The notes: generated by a model from the letters alone, not told the origin. A stretch of 64,000 nucleotides of DNA from Calditrichia bacterium (GCA_028284445.1 JANQRS010000015.1:39450-103449); one strand, 5' to 3'; positions 54,129 to 63,031 are shown, counted from the first letter of the stretch. Made by a program: numbers and translations.

Positions 54129-55634
54129 ATGACGGCAGCAGTGAAAGCAGTTTTTTTCAGCATCATGTTAGCACTGTTGTGCTGGAGTTGCGAGGATTCC
54201 GGCACAACAGAGCCCGTCGAAGAAGACGTCGTGCTGGCCACAGTTGGCGATAAGCAGGTGACCCTAAAGCAGTTCCGGGAGCGCTCAGAACTGACGCCCC
54301 GTCCTGCCTATTGTGCAGGAAATAGCCCGGATGCCAAAGGTATTGTTCTAAATTCGCTGATAGCGGAAAAGCTACTGGCATTGGAAGCCGAAAAAGATCC
54401 TCAGCTGGTCAGCAATTCCTCTTTCAAGAACTATCTTCTTGGCATTAAGGAGCAGACCATGCGTCTGCAGCTTCTGGAAACGGAATTGGCCGAAGAGCTG
54501 AAATTGAGTGACGAAGAATGGACTCGGTATTACAACCAGGCCATTCGCAAAATGGAGTTATCGTTCCTTCACAGCAATTCTCTGGATGAAATTAACGCCT
54601 GGCGCGCTGAGATAGATGCCAGCGGTGATTTTGACCAGGTTGCCATGAATATCCGCGGCAAGCCCGCCCCGATAGAAGAGGTAGGCTGGGGTGAAAGCCT
54701 GGAAGCACTTGATGATGCGATCTTTGATAAATCTGTCGACGCCGGCTCCGTCGTTGGGCCGATAAAAACGCCGGTAGGATATTATATCGCCAGGGTAAAT
54801 AAAGCCACCCGGGAAATCCCTGTTGGTCAGGGCTCGCAGGATGAAAAACTGCGCAAGGTCGAGTCAGTCATTACCGGTCGCAAATGGCTAAAAGCAGCCT
54901 CTCAGTATGTTGCAGATCTAATGAAAGATCGCGATATCATGCTCGATGCAAAAGGCTTTGATCTCTTACTGAGCTTTTATAAGCCGACCCACGCTATCCC
55001 GAACACCAAGGCCGAGTATTTGCAATTTTCAGCCGGCGAACTGGAAATGATGCGGGACAACGCCGAAAGAGAACTCGGCGAGAACCTGGACACGCCTTTA
55101 CTTACTGTAAATGGCAAGCCCTGGACCATCGGTGAATTTATTGAGTATTCCAAGCGGCGCCCGGTTACCTTTCGCAGCAAAAAAATGTATGAGAAGGAAT
55201 TTCCACACCACTTGAAACTTGCTATTCAAGACATGCTCCGTGACCAGCGCCTGACTGAAGCAGCCTATGAAAAAGGCCTGGACAAAAGTCCGAGGGTCGT
55301 TGCAGAAACGGAAACATGGAGAGACCACCTCCTGGCCATCGGGAAACGCAATACCCTGCTCCGTCAGCTGGGCTTTGATGAAAAAGTCAGCAGAAATGCC
55401 CTGGATGCAATCAACGTGCTGCGTCCGCAGCTCAATGTCATGGCACGATATCACCCTATCGAAGTGCTGATCGACGAAAAGGCGTTGGCAGATATTACCC
55501 TCAACCGTGTACAAATGAAGGTTGTTCGCAACCCTGATTTTATATATAGAGAAGCGGTTCCCAATTTTCCCATTGTTACAAACGATGAACGGCTCTCATA
55601 TTTTCCCGATGCTCATCGTTGGGACAAGCAATAA
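54129..55634 (+). CDS. SurA/PpiC-like peptidyl-prolyl isomerase lipoprotein
   Basis: A 501-aa lipoprotein: lipobox LCWSC (C21) and an N-terminal SurA_N-like helical part (VGDKQVTLKQFRERSEL, LIAEKLLALEAEKD). A parvulin-like domain follows (about 150-250; MELSFLHSNSLDEINAWRAEID, GEVGWGESLEALDDAIFD-type loop, VGPIKTPVGYYIARV). The second half may be another SurA-like chaperone region. It would assist folding of outer-membrane or secreted proteins in the periplasm, here the TonB, PorV and sorting-domain proteins. The ATG at 54129 lies 1 base after the PorV stop. Earlier in-frame ATGs are inside the PorV gene and would not give a lipoprotein signal. Confidence 0.83.
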   Translation: MTAAVKAVFFSIMLALLCWSCEDSGTTEPVEEDVVLATVGDKQVTLKQFRERSELTPRPAYCAGNSPDAKGIVLNSLIAEKLLALEAEKDPQLVSNSSFKNYLLGIKEQTMRLQLLETELAEELKLSDEEWTRYYNQAIRKMELSFLHSNSLDEINAWRAEIDASGDFDQVAMNIRGKPAPIEEVGWGESLEALDDAIFDKSVDAGSVVGPIKTPVGYYIARVNKATREIPVGQGSQDEKLRKVESVITGRKWLKAASQYVADLMKDRDIMLDAKGFDLLLSFYKPTHAIPNTKAEYLQFSAGELEMMRDNAERELGENLDTPLLTVNGKPWTIGEFIEYSKRRPVTFRSKKMYEKEFPHHLKLAIQDMLRDQRLTEAAYEKGLDKSPRVVAETETWRDHLLAIGKRNTLLRQLGFDEKVSRNALDAINVLRPQLNVMARYHPIEVLIDEKALADITLNRVQMKVVRNPDFIYREAVPNFPIVTNDERLSYFPDAHRWDKQ

Positions 55635-55678
55635 CACGAACCACAATTTTTTTGACGTTTTAGGATAAACCAAAGCAG

Positions 55679-57454
55679 GTGCTCTTGAAGTCGTCCGCTA
55701 CAAAAAAACAGAAGTCAATCCTCTGGCTCTTGCCGCTTGCATTGATACTATTGGCAGTTGCGGAGTTTGCCGCTCGTACTTTCTATGAAGAGTCCGCCCC
55801 TCCCCTCTTCATTGCTGATACGAATGACGCCAAAGGTGAGTGGATTGTCAATGCGGATCGCAATGCTATGATCAGCATTGATCCACATCAGCGCTTCAAT
55901 ATTGAGAAAGAAGCAAATGCCTTCCGTATTTTTATCATTGGCGGCGCTGCGACTCGCGGTATTCCCTACGGGCCACATATCGCTTATCCTGCACAGCTAG
56001 AGAACATCCTTGGCTCTCTGCATAGCAATCGCAGTATCGAAATGGTTAATTGCGGCGCCCCGGATATGCAAAGCAGTGAAATGTTGACGCTTGCCAAAAA
56101 CATTCTGGCAAAGCACCAGCCGGACCTCATCATCATCAACCCCGGACATTCTGAACGCCTTTCGGCCCAATCAGGCAGCAGCTTTCGCCTCCTGGACCTG
56201 ACGCGCAAAATGATCAGCGGCGAAGATAATTCGAGCGTTCTCAGGAAAGACCAAACACTGATGACGCCTGCAGTACAAGCGGTCAGTCTGACAAGTCCTG
56301 AAGTAAGTGATTATTTTGCTGCCAATCTGCAAGAATTGATCGACCATGCAAAACAGAATGGCGTAGATCTGCTGCTTTGCAACAGTCCGCTAAATATGAA
56401 CGAAGATTCCTCAGCAGAGGAATTGACCCGGCTGAACGAAATCTTAGAAGCTGCAGCCGAGAGTAATGGCACGGTGCTTGTGGACGTCAGAGCTGCGTTT
56501 GAAACGCTGGCAAGCGACAGCAGCCTCTTTCACAGCCCAATCCATCCGACTTATGAAGGCCAGTATGTCATCGCCCGCGAAATTGCCCGCACAATGTCTC
56601 AGCAGCAAATGATTGCTGACGAATGGGACTGGTCAACCGCCGAAGGTGACAGTGCCTATCTGGCCATGACCGGCATTACCGCTGTCGATCTGGAAATCGC
56701 CAAATACATGACCTGGCGAACCTTCCCGCAAGTCGCTGCAGACGGTAGCAAGCTGCCCTACAGGCCGGTAAGCGGCAACAACACCGCCCAACTGGCAGCA
56801 GCATTCGTCGATAGCTTACAGCATGATTTTACAGCCCCTCATATTACTGCCGGTACCAAAGCAATGCGCAAAAAAGATTTCAGTCGGGCGATAGTCGAAT
56901 TTCAGGCCGCATTGAATATCAATCCGCATTGCGACACCTATAACCTACTGGGAGCCGTTCACAATCAACTCGCTGAAACGGCCTACCGAATGGCCAAGAA
57001 CTTTCAGGCTGCGTCATCCCACTATCAACAGGGTGTAAAGTACTATCAAGCCGGGCTCGAGCGATGCCCGGACCACATTCGCCTGAACTACAATCTTGGT
57101 CTGTTGCACACCATGCGCAGTGACCGTCTTGATGAAGCTCGCGCTCTTTTTGAACGGGTCCTGGCGCTGGCTCCAACACATGCCAATGCCCTTGGACAAA
57201 TGGCAAAAATCCTCATCCGTAAGAAGAACTTTGATCAGGCCAATCAAGCTTTGCATCGCGCAATTGATATCCATCCGGACGTGGCTGATTACTATACCGA
57301 CCTGGGAGTGATTGCCGCTCAGCAGCGCGATTATTTCCGGGCCGAAGCCTGGTTCCAGAAAGCCCGAACTCTGAATCCGAAAGACCAACAAACGAAATAC
57401 ATGCTGAACCAGGTTCGCGCAATGATGAAAAAGATCAAGCAAATCGAACCGTAA
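55679..57454 (+). CDS. SGNH-like TPR protein with lost catalytic serine (pseudo-hydrolase)
   Basis: A 591-aa relative of the SGNH-TPR protein at 42705-44603. A membrane anchor (about 13-32) precedes the SGNH-like domain. Block I reads FIIGGAATRGIPYG, where the paralog has FVLGGSTAAGFPYG: the nucleophile serine (S107 there) is alanine (A90) here. Block III reads NPGHSERL, with Ser for the Asn of the paralog (AGHNEFY). Histidine remains in SPIHPTYEGQY. About five TPR units follow (about 390-580). It is therefore probably inactive and may act as a binding protein or scaffold. The start is GTG at 55679 (TTG at 55685 is possible). It lies 44 bases after the isomerase gene. Confidence 0.82.
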   Translation: MLLKSSATKKQKSILWLLPLALILLAVAEFAARTFYEESAPPLFIADTNDAKGEWIVNADRNAMISIDPHQRFNIEKEANAFRIFIIGGAATRGIPYGPHIAYPAQLENILGSLHSNRSIEMVNCGAPDMQSSEMLTLAKNILAKHQPDLIIINPGHSERLSAQSGSSFRLLDLTRKMISGEDNSSVLRKDQTLMTPAVQAVSLTSPEVSDYFAANLQELIDHAKQNGVDLLLCNSPLNMNEDSSAEELTRLNEILEAAAESNGTVLVDVRAAFETLASDSSLFHSPIHPTYEGQYVIAREIARTMSQQQMIADEWDWSTAEGDSAYLAMTGITAVDLEIAKYMTWRTFPQVAADGSKLPYRPVSGNNTAQLAAAFVDSLQHDFTAPHITAGTKAMRKKDFSRAIVEFQAALNINPHCDTYNLLGAVHNQLAETAYRMAKNFQAASSHYQQGVKYYQAGLERCPDHIRLNYNLGLLHTMRSDRLDEARALFERVLALAPTHANALGQMAKILIRKKNFDQANQALHRAIDIHPDVADYYTDLGVIAAQQRDYFRAEAWFQKARTLNPKDQQTKYMLNQVRAMMKKIKQIEP

Positions 57455-57592
57455 ATGCTGTCTTGTAACTATACCGGGGTAAAACAACCTGAATGTTAAT
57501 GCGATTTCCGAAAGGAGGTGCTTCAGAATCGAACCAGTAGTACCCTATTTATTTTCTAACTAATTCTTCCCTTAATTTAAGGAGGTAAGGCT

Positions 57593-59482
57593 ATGAAGAA
57601 GTTACTGTTAACAGCCTTAGTAGTAGTATTAGCATGCAGTAATATTATTATTGCACAATCATTTCCTCCGGCAATCGATGCTGAGAAAGACGACTGGTAT
57701 GGCACCCTCACCAATCCGGATGACGGGTACGTATTCATTCCTTCTCGCGCGTTTGTACCGGAAATCGGTGGTGCTGCTGAAGGTGGCGATGCTGACCTTA
57801 GCGCCCATGTATGGACAGCCTGGGATGCCACTTACTTTTACCTGTACGAAGAAGTAAGTGATGACGTTATCAACGTCAACAATGGTACAAACTTTCAGAA
57901 TGATGGTATTGAACTGAAGTTTGATCCCGATCCGTTGGCAGGTAATGAAGGCGACGGTATCTCTTCCGCTCGTTTGACAGCATATGGCAAAGACAATGCT
58001 GCTGACACCAATGGTGTTGATGACCTGAATGGCGATGGCGACCTGAAAGACCTCAGCGGCGTTGCCTGGGTTCCGACAGAAGATGATTTTGCCCGTCGCG
58101 AAACAGATGATGGATATGCGCTTGAAATGCGTATTCCGTGGGACTTCATTACCACTGATGACGGTCAGGCAGTAAACGTTGGCGAAGGCGACCTTTTTGG
58201 TCTGGCCATCAACATCTCCGACAATGACACCGACACCCGTACGAACATGGCCCAGTGGGCTGCGAATGTTACGGACTTCGTCTGGAATGATCCGACTCAC
58301 CTCGGTTCAGTTACTTTCCTTGCAGACAACAAGCTGCAGTATGTTGCCCAGAATGCTATCGTCGACACTGTTGTCAACGACAGTGCGATGGCTTGGTACT
58401 ATCCGTCAGCTGGTGGAAGCTTCCCGCCGGTAATCGATGCTGAACGCGATGCATGGTATGACGGCTTGACCAATCCTGAAGATGGTTTTATTCGCATTCC
58501 TGCCGCGGCATTTGTTCCGGAAATCGGTGGACCGGCTGACGGCGGCGACGCTGATCTCTCTGCTTTGGTTTGGACTGCATGGGATGAGACCTACTTCTAC
58601 CTGTATGAAGAAGTAAGTGATGATGTTATCAATGTTAACAACGGCACAAACTTCCAGAACGACGGTATCGAGCTGAAGTTTGATCCTGATCCGTTGGCAG
58701 GCAATGAAGGCGACGGTATCTCCTCCGCTCGTCTGACAGCATATGGTAATGACAATGCTGCTGACACCAATGGTGTTGACAACCTGAATGGCGATGCCGA
58801 CCTGAAAGACCTGAATGGCGTTGCCTGGGAGCCGACAGAAGATGACTATGCCCGTCGCGAAACAGACGAAGGGTATGCCCTCGAAATGCGTATTCCGTGG
58901 GAATTCATCACAACCGACGATGGTCAGGCAGTAAATGTTGGTGAAGGCGACCTGTTTGGTCTGGCAATCAACATCTCCGACAACGACACTGACACCCGTA
59001 CAAACATGGCCCAGTGGGCTGCGAATGTTACGGACTTCGTTTGGAATGATCCGACTCACCTGGGAACAGTTACCTTCCAGGGAAGCAACACGCTGAACTT
59101 TGAAGCGGTTAATGCCATCGTTGACACCGTCGTTAATGACAGTGCCATGGTCTGGTACTATCCGGTAACAGCTATTGAAGTTGAGCCGGTCAGCGAAATT
59201 CCAAGAGATTTCCAGCTTGGTCAGAACTATCCTAACCCGTTCAACCCGGAAACCACTATCCAGTTTAGCCTGGAAAAAGGTACCCACGTATCACTTGCTG
59301 TTTATACAGTAAATGGTCAGTTGGTGAATCAACTGGTATCCGGCCGCTACAGCCCTGGCACCTATCAGCTGAAGTGGGATGGAACGGACTTCAATGGCCG
59401 TCAGGTATCCAGTGGCGTCTATTTCTATAGACTCGCTACACCTGACTATGCAGAAGCCAGAAAGATGATCTTGATGAAGTAA
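57593..59482 (+). CDS. Secreted protein with two tandem DOMON/CBM9-like domains and sorting domain
   Basis: A 629-aa exported protein. A signal peptide (about 1-22) is followed by two near-identical copies of a roughly 253-residue domain (about 23-275 and 276-528). Each has FPPxIDAExDxWY, HVWTAWDATYFYLYEEVSDD-type strands, NDGIELKFDPDP, DDGYALEMRIPW and an NDPTHLG end, matching the carbohydrate-binding CBM9/DOMON fold. A type 9 sorting domain (QNYPNPFNPET ... ARKMILMK) closes it. The ribosome site TAAGGAGGTAA is the best in the window and suggests high output. A second SD-like word (GAAAGGAGGTG) lies at 57510. Binding of polysaccharide at the surface is likely. Confidence 0.88.
   Translation: MKKLLLTALVVVLACSNIIIAQSFPPAIDAEKDDWYGTLTNPDDGYVFIPSRAFVPEIGGAAEGGDADLSAHVWTAWDATYFYLYEEVSDDVINVNNGTNFQNDGIELKFDPDPLAGNEGDGISSARLTAYGKDNAADTNGVDDLNGDGDLKDLSGVAWVPTEDDFARRETDDGYALEMRIPWDFITTDDGQAVNVGEGDLFGLAINISDNDTDTRTNMAQWAANVTDFVWNDPTHLGSVTFLADNKLQYVAQNAIVDTVVNDSAMAWYYPSAGGSFPPVIDAERDAWYDGLTNPEDGFIRIPAAAFVPEIGGPADGGDADLSALVWTAWDETYFYLYEEVSDDVINVNNGTNFQNDGIELKFDPDPLAGNEGDGISSARLTAYGNDNAADTNGVDNLNGDADLKDLNGVAWEPTEDDYARRETDEGYALEMRIPWEFITTDDGQAVNVGEGDLFGLAINISDNDTDTRTNMAQWAANVTDFVWNDPTHLGTVTFQGSNTLNFEAVNAIVDTVVNDSAMVWYYPVTAIEVEPVSEIPRDFQLGQNYPNPFNPETTIQFSLEKGTHVSLAVYTVNGQLVNQLVSGRYSPGTYQLKWDGTDFNGRQVSSGVYFYRLATPDYAEARKMILMK
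57659..59176 (+). repeat. Tandem 759-bp duplication inside the CBM9-like gene
   Basis: The unit beginning at 57659 repeats at 58418, a period of 759 bp or 253 codons. The central part (about residues 80-245 of each copy) is almost the same at protein level and highly similar at DNA level. The first 50 residues and the segment before the next copy differ more. This points to a recent duplication or ongoing gene conversion. Confidence 0.92.
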
Positions 59483-59501
59483 GGTCAACTTTTCTATTTC
59501 C

Positions 59502-59532
59502 AAAATGCAGGCAGCCATGCTGCCTGCATTTT
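59502..59532 (+). terminator. Rho-independent terminator after the CBM9-like gene
   Basis: The arms 59502-59515 and 59519-59532 form a perfect 14-bp stem with a 3-base loop and end in TTTT. It starts 20 bases after the stop. The next gene begins 20 bases after the stem, so partial read-through would make downstream expression lower than that of the secreted protein. Confidence 0.8.
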
Positions 59533-59551
59533 GAATTTCCTGGGAGCGCCT

Positions 59552-61393
59552 ATGAAACCAATCGTTACAATTCAGACAATTATCATCTTCTCATTATTTT
59601 TGACTATTCAAACGTTTGCACAATCTTTCCAGCTGAGGTCTGCCGGCTCTGGTATGGAGCAAGTAAACAGCACCGCCGGTGTGGCAATCGCCGACTACGA
59701 TCTTGATGGTGATCTGGACGCCTATTTTGTGACCTATGGGCAATATGATCCAAATACACAGGCCAATCGCAGCTTCCTGATGCGCAATAACGGCAATCAG
59801 ACCTTTAGCAATGTGATTGAAGATGCCAATATTGTAGATCCGATAACACGAGATATTTTCAACTCCGGCATGGCTCATAAATATGGTGCTTCCTGGGGAG
59901 ACTTTGACAACGACGGTGACCCCGACCTTTTCCTGGCAAGCTCGCCGGGTATCTCCAGCGGCTCCAATCGCCTCTACCGGAATGAAGGTGACGGCACTTT
60001 TACTGATATCACTTTCTCTGCTGGTGTCGCCGGCGTAACGGTTGATCACCACAACAGCGCTTTGTGGTGGGATTATGACGTGGATGGCGATCTCGATTTA
60101 TATGTCAGCGCCTGGGTTGGCAAGAATCTTATGTATGAAAACAATGGCGATGAGACGTTTACAGATGTTAGTGATGCCAGCGGACTGGCAACCTACGACC
60201 GCACCTGGACAAGCGCTCCCATCGATGCCAATAATGACGGGTTGGTTGATATCTATCTGGTGAATGATTTTGGGCCCAATAGCCTCATGATTAATCAAGG
60301 TAATAAGACCTTCTCTGACCAAACAACTGCCGCCGGCCTTGGCGATCCGGGCAACGGCATGGGTGTCACGGTTGCCGACTACGACAACAACGGCTTTTTT
60401 GATATTTACCTCACCAATATTGCTGATTTTAACTTGAATCCGCTCTATACCAATCTGGGCGACGGCAGTTTCCTGGAAAATGCCCAGGCAATGGGAATAG
60501 CAGATGCGGAATGGGCCTGGGGAACGGAATTTTTCGACTGCGACCACGACGGAGATCTGGATCTCTACATCGTCAACGGTTTTGAGGACAACAACACAAT
60601 TTCCGCAGACAACAACTACTTTTTTGAGAACATGTCTGAAACCGGTTCGCTTGGATTTATTGACATTTCAGAAGCAACGACCACCAACAGCCCAGATGAA
60701 GCGCGTGGCCTGGCTGTCTTCGATTACGATGCAGATGGCGACCTCGACCTGCTGGTTTCCAATATCCGCGCGGCCCCGCATTTGTACGCCAATGAATCCA
60801 TCAGCGGCAATTGGCTTCAGATATCACTCGAAGGCAGCGTATCGAATCGCAACGCCTTTGGTACGGTTCTTAAGCTAACGGCGGACGGAAATGTCTACTA
60901 CCGCTACTACACCGGTATGCAACATCTGGCTCAGAATATTATGCCGGTTCATTTCGGGATCGCAGCGGCGACAAATATTGACGAGTTGATGATTACCTGG
61001 CCGACCGGGGAAAGTGAGACATTTAATGATATTGCTGCAAACCAGGTGATTCACGTCGTTGAAGGCAGCGGTATAATTAGCGACATTGGTGAAACAGTTC
61101 TACCCAAATTACCGGACAACTTTAGCCTGAAAGGCAACTTCCCTAACCCATTTAACGGGCGGACATTTATTCAATTCGAAACCGCACAGCCCGGTCAGGT
61201 GGAACTCAATATATACAACCTGCTCGGTCAAGTGGTTTATAGTGTGGTCGAAAGCGTGGATGGCGCAGGACTGCATAAGCTCTCCTGGGATGGAAGGGAT
61301 CTCGTCGGACAGGACAGTCATAGCGGTCTCTATTTTTATTCAGTTCAATTTGGTAATCAACAACGCCATGGTCAACTACTGTATGTAAAATAA
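59552..61393 (+). CDS. CRTAC1-like FG-GAP/ASPIC-UnbV protein with sorting domain
   Basis: A 613-aa exported protein with signal peptide (about 1-24; cut after FAQ). FG-GAP loops (DYDLDGDLDAYFV, DFDNDGDPDLFLAS, DYDVDGDLDLYVS, DCDHDGDLDLYIVNG) form the propeller. An ASPIC/UnbV domain follows (NWLQISLEGSVSNRNAFG ... DELMITWPTGESETF), then a sorting domain (KGNFPNPFNGRTF ... QLLYVK). The two CRTAC1 proteins at 40987 and 44607 are lipoproteins; this one is sent to the surface through the type 9 system. I chose the ATG at 59552, with GGGAG 6 bases upstream and a clean signal; a TTG at 59531 would lie in the terminator stem. Confidence 0.91.
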   Translation: MKPIVTIQTIIIFSLFLTIQTFAQSFQLRSAGSGMEQVNSTAGVAIADYDLDGDLDAYFVTYGQYDPNTQANRSFLMRNNGNQTFSNVIEDANIVDPITRDIFNSGMAHKYGASWGDFDNDGDPDLFLASSPGISSGSNRLYRNEGDGTFTDITFSAGVAGVTVDHHNSALWWDYDVDGDLDLYVSAWVGKNLMYENNGDETFTDVSDASGLATYDRTWTSAPIDANNDGLVDIYLVNDFGPNSLMINQGNKTFSDQTTAAGLGDPGNGMGVTVADYDNNGFFDIYLTNIADFNLNPLYTNLGDGSFLENAQAMGIADAEWAWGTEFFDCDHDGDLDLYIVNGFEDNNTISADNNYFFENMSETGSLGFIDISEATTTNSPDEARGLAVFDYDADGDLDLLVSNIRAAPHLYANESISGNWLQISLEGSVSNRNAFGTVLKLTADGNVYYRYYTGMQHLAQNIMPVHFGIAAATNIDELMITWPTGESETFNDIAANQVIHVVEGSGIISDIGETVLPKLPDNFSLKGNFPNPFNGRTFIQFETAQPGQVELNIYNLLGQVVYSVVESVDGAGLHKLSWDGRDLVGQDSHSGLYFYSVQFGNQQRHGQLLYVK

Positions 61394-61403
61394 AAGGACT
61401 TTT

Positions 61404-62849
61404 ATGCAGTCTGGCAGGAAGATCAACTTGCTGTTGATTGAAGATGAAGCATATGATGTTCAGCGCGTGCGCCAAACATTACGTATGCACCAGGATCAGA
61501 TCATATTACAGAATGTGGTATCCGATGGTGCCGACGCAATCAAGCTCGTATCGGAAATGGCCGGGCATTTTGACGTCGTCGTAATGGACTATCAAATCGC
61601 CGGCGGCCTTTCCGGTGAACACCTGATCCGCCGGATCAAGGACATTGATCCAACCATCCAGATTATTGTTATCACCAAACGAACCATCAACATTAACGAT
61701 TTCGACTTCGCCAACCGCTTGATTGAAGCCGGAGCCATGTGGTATTGCACAAAATATCCCGGTGATATCGAGGATTACATCTATCAACCGACTGATTTCA
61801 TTCTCAACATTATCAATGCCTTTGAAAAACGTCAGTTGGAGATGGCCAAGAACCGCTCGCACCAGCGCCTGAATCAAAACATTGACGACATACTGAAGAC
61901 ACGCCAAATCGTCGGGGAATCTGAGCCTATTCGTGAGTTACGGCGAAAAATTGATCAGTGCGCCAATCTTGAGGCAACGGTCCTGATCCGCGGCGCCTCC
62001 GGTACCGGTAAAGAACTGGTAGCAGCCAATATTCACTTCCGCAGTCCGCGCCGCCTGGAAAAATTTGTCGCAATTAACTGCGGCAGCCTGCCGGCAGACC
62101 TCATCGAAAGCGAACTTTTCGGTTTTCAGCGCGGTTCATTCACCGGAGCTACAAGCGCCAAGCCAGGTCTTTTCGAAATTGCCGATAAGGGCACCATCTT
62201 CCTGGATGAAATCGCCGAATTGCCCCTCTCTGCACAAGTCAAGCTATTGCGGGTTCTACAAGATGGTGAAATTGACAAGATTGGGCGCACCGGCCCGGTG
62301 AAGGTCGATACCCGCATTATTGCAGCGACCAATAAGATCCTCGAAGACGAAGTTCGGCAAGGACGTTTCCGCGAAGACCTTTACTACCGCCTGAATGTTG
62401 TATCGATCAATGTACCGACCCTGAAGGAACGTCAGTCAGACATTCCCCTGCTTACCGATCACTTCCTCAAGAAATTTTCCAGCAAAATGAGCTGCCGGAT
62501 TCCGGATATCAACCCTGATGCTTTACAGGTTTTGGTTGAACATCCCTGGCAGGGCAATGTCCGCCAGTTGGAAAACGTCGTTCAACGCCTGCTCTTTGAA
62601 GGCCGCTCCCCTATCGATATCGGCATCGTTCGCAACGCCCTCGGTATTCAGCTAAATCTCGGACGGCGAGGCAAGATGAAATGGGACCCAAAATCGATTA
62701 TTCCCCTTCGCGAGATGGAACGGAACACGCGCTATCAGTATTTCCAATTTGTTCGCGAAAACACCAATTCTGATGCCGAGGCCGCCCGCAAGCTGGGACT
62801 GGCACCGCCTAATTATCATCGCATGTGTAAAGAACTCGGGTTGAAGTAG
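61404..62849 (+). CDS. Sigma54 response regulator (second paralog)
   Basis: A 481-aa regulator, the same length as the one at 26861-28306 and clearly paralogous along its entire length. The receiver (about 8-140) has IEDEAYD and D62 in VVMDYQ, and shares AMWYCTKYPGDIEDYIYQPTDF. The AAA+ domain has GASGTGKE, contact loop GSFTGA, FLDEIAELP and QGNVRQLENV. The helix-turn-helix reads ARKLGLAPPNYHRMCKELG, nearly the same as in the paralog. No sensor kinase is adjacent, so it may take phosphate from the kinase at 25368. A sigma54 promoter follows at 63016, before the symporter gene. AAAGGA stands 6 bases before the ATG. Confidence 0.94.
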   Translation: MQSGRKINLLLIEDEAYDVQRVRQTLRMHQDQIILQNVVSDGADAIKLVSEMAGHFDVVVMDYQIAGGLSGEHLIRRIKDIDPTIQIIVITKRTININDFDFANRLIEAGAMWYCTKYPGDIEDYIYQPTDFILNIINAFEKRQLEMAKNRSHQRLNQNIDDILKTRQIVGESEPIRELRRKIDQCANLEATVLIRGASGTGKELVAANIHFRSPRRLEKFVAINCGSLPADLIESELFGFQRGSFTGATSAKPGLFEIADKGTIFLDEIAELPLSAQVKLLRVLQDGEIDKIGRTGPVKVDTRIIAATNKILEDEVRQGRFREDLYYRLNVVSINVPTLKERQSDIPLLTDHFLKKFSSKMSCRIPDINPDALQVLVEHPWQGNVRQLENVVQRLLFEGRSPIDIGIVRNALGIQLNLGRRGKMKWDPKSIIPLREMERNTRYQYFQFVRENTNSDAEAARKLGLAPPNYHRMCKELGLK

Positions 62850-62869
62850 CTGCCGGGATATGCGGGGTG

Positions 62870-62945
62870 TATCACCCTAATAATCCGGGCCCAATTCCAG
62901 CCAATTATGGAATTGATAACAAGGAATTTATCAGTTTAATAACCA
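62870..62945 (+). promoter_or_regulatory. Two activator-site candidates upstream of the symporter promoter
   Basis: TATCACCCTAATAATCC at 62870-62886 matches 15 of 17 bases of the GH16 site. TATCAGTTTAATAACCA at 62929-62945 is weaker but begins 87 bases before the -24 element, agreeing with the other promoters (86 and 89). Between them, CAATTCCA and TGGAATTG form an 8-bp inverted repeat. These are likely enhancer sites for the response regulator encoded just upstream. Confidence 0.55.
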
Positions 62946-63015
62946 ACCTGTCAGCACCGCCGAGAACTCCCACCTAAACTCAATAAAAACAAGCTCCACC
63001 GAGCGAACAAACAGC

Positions 63016-63031
63016 TGGCACACTCTCTGCA
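63016..63031 (+). promoter_or_regulatory. Sigma54 (-24/-12) promoter of the symporter gene
   Basis: TGGCACACTCTCTGCA matches the sigma54 consensus in the -24 block exactly and the -12 block with one mismatch; GG and GC are 10 bases apart. The gene starts 39 bases after it. Confidence 0.85.

Noticed and set aside
58406..59287. Long antisense open frame (293 codons) opposite the CBM9-like gene
   Set aside because: The same antisense frame appears opposite both duplicated domains, so it only mirrors the real repeat.
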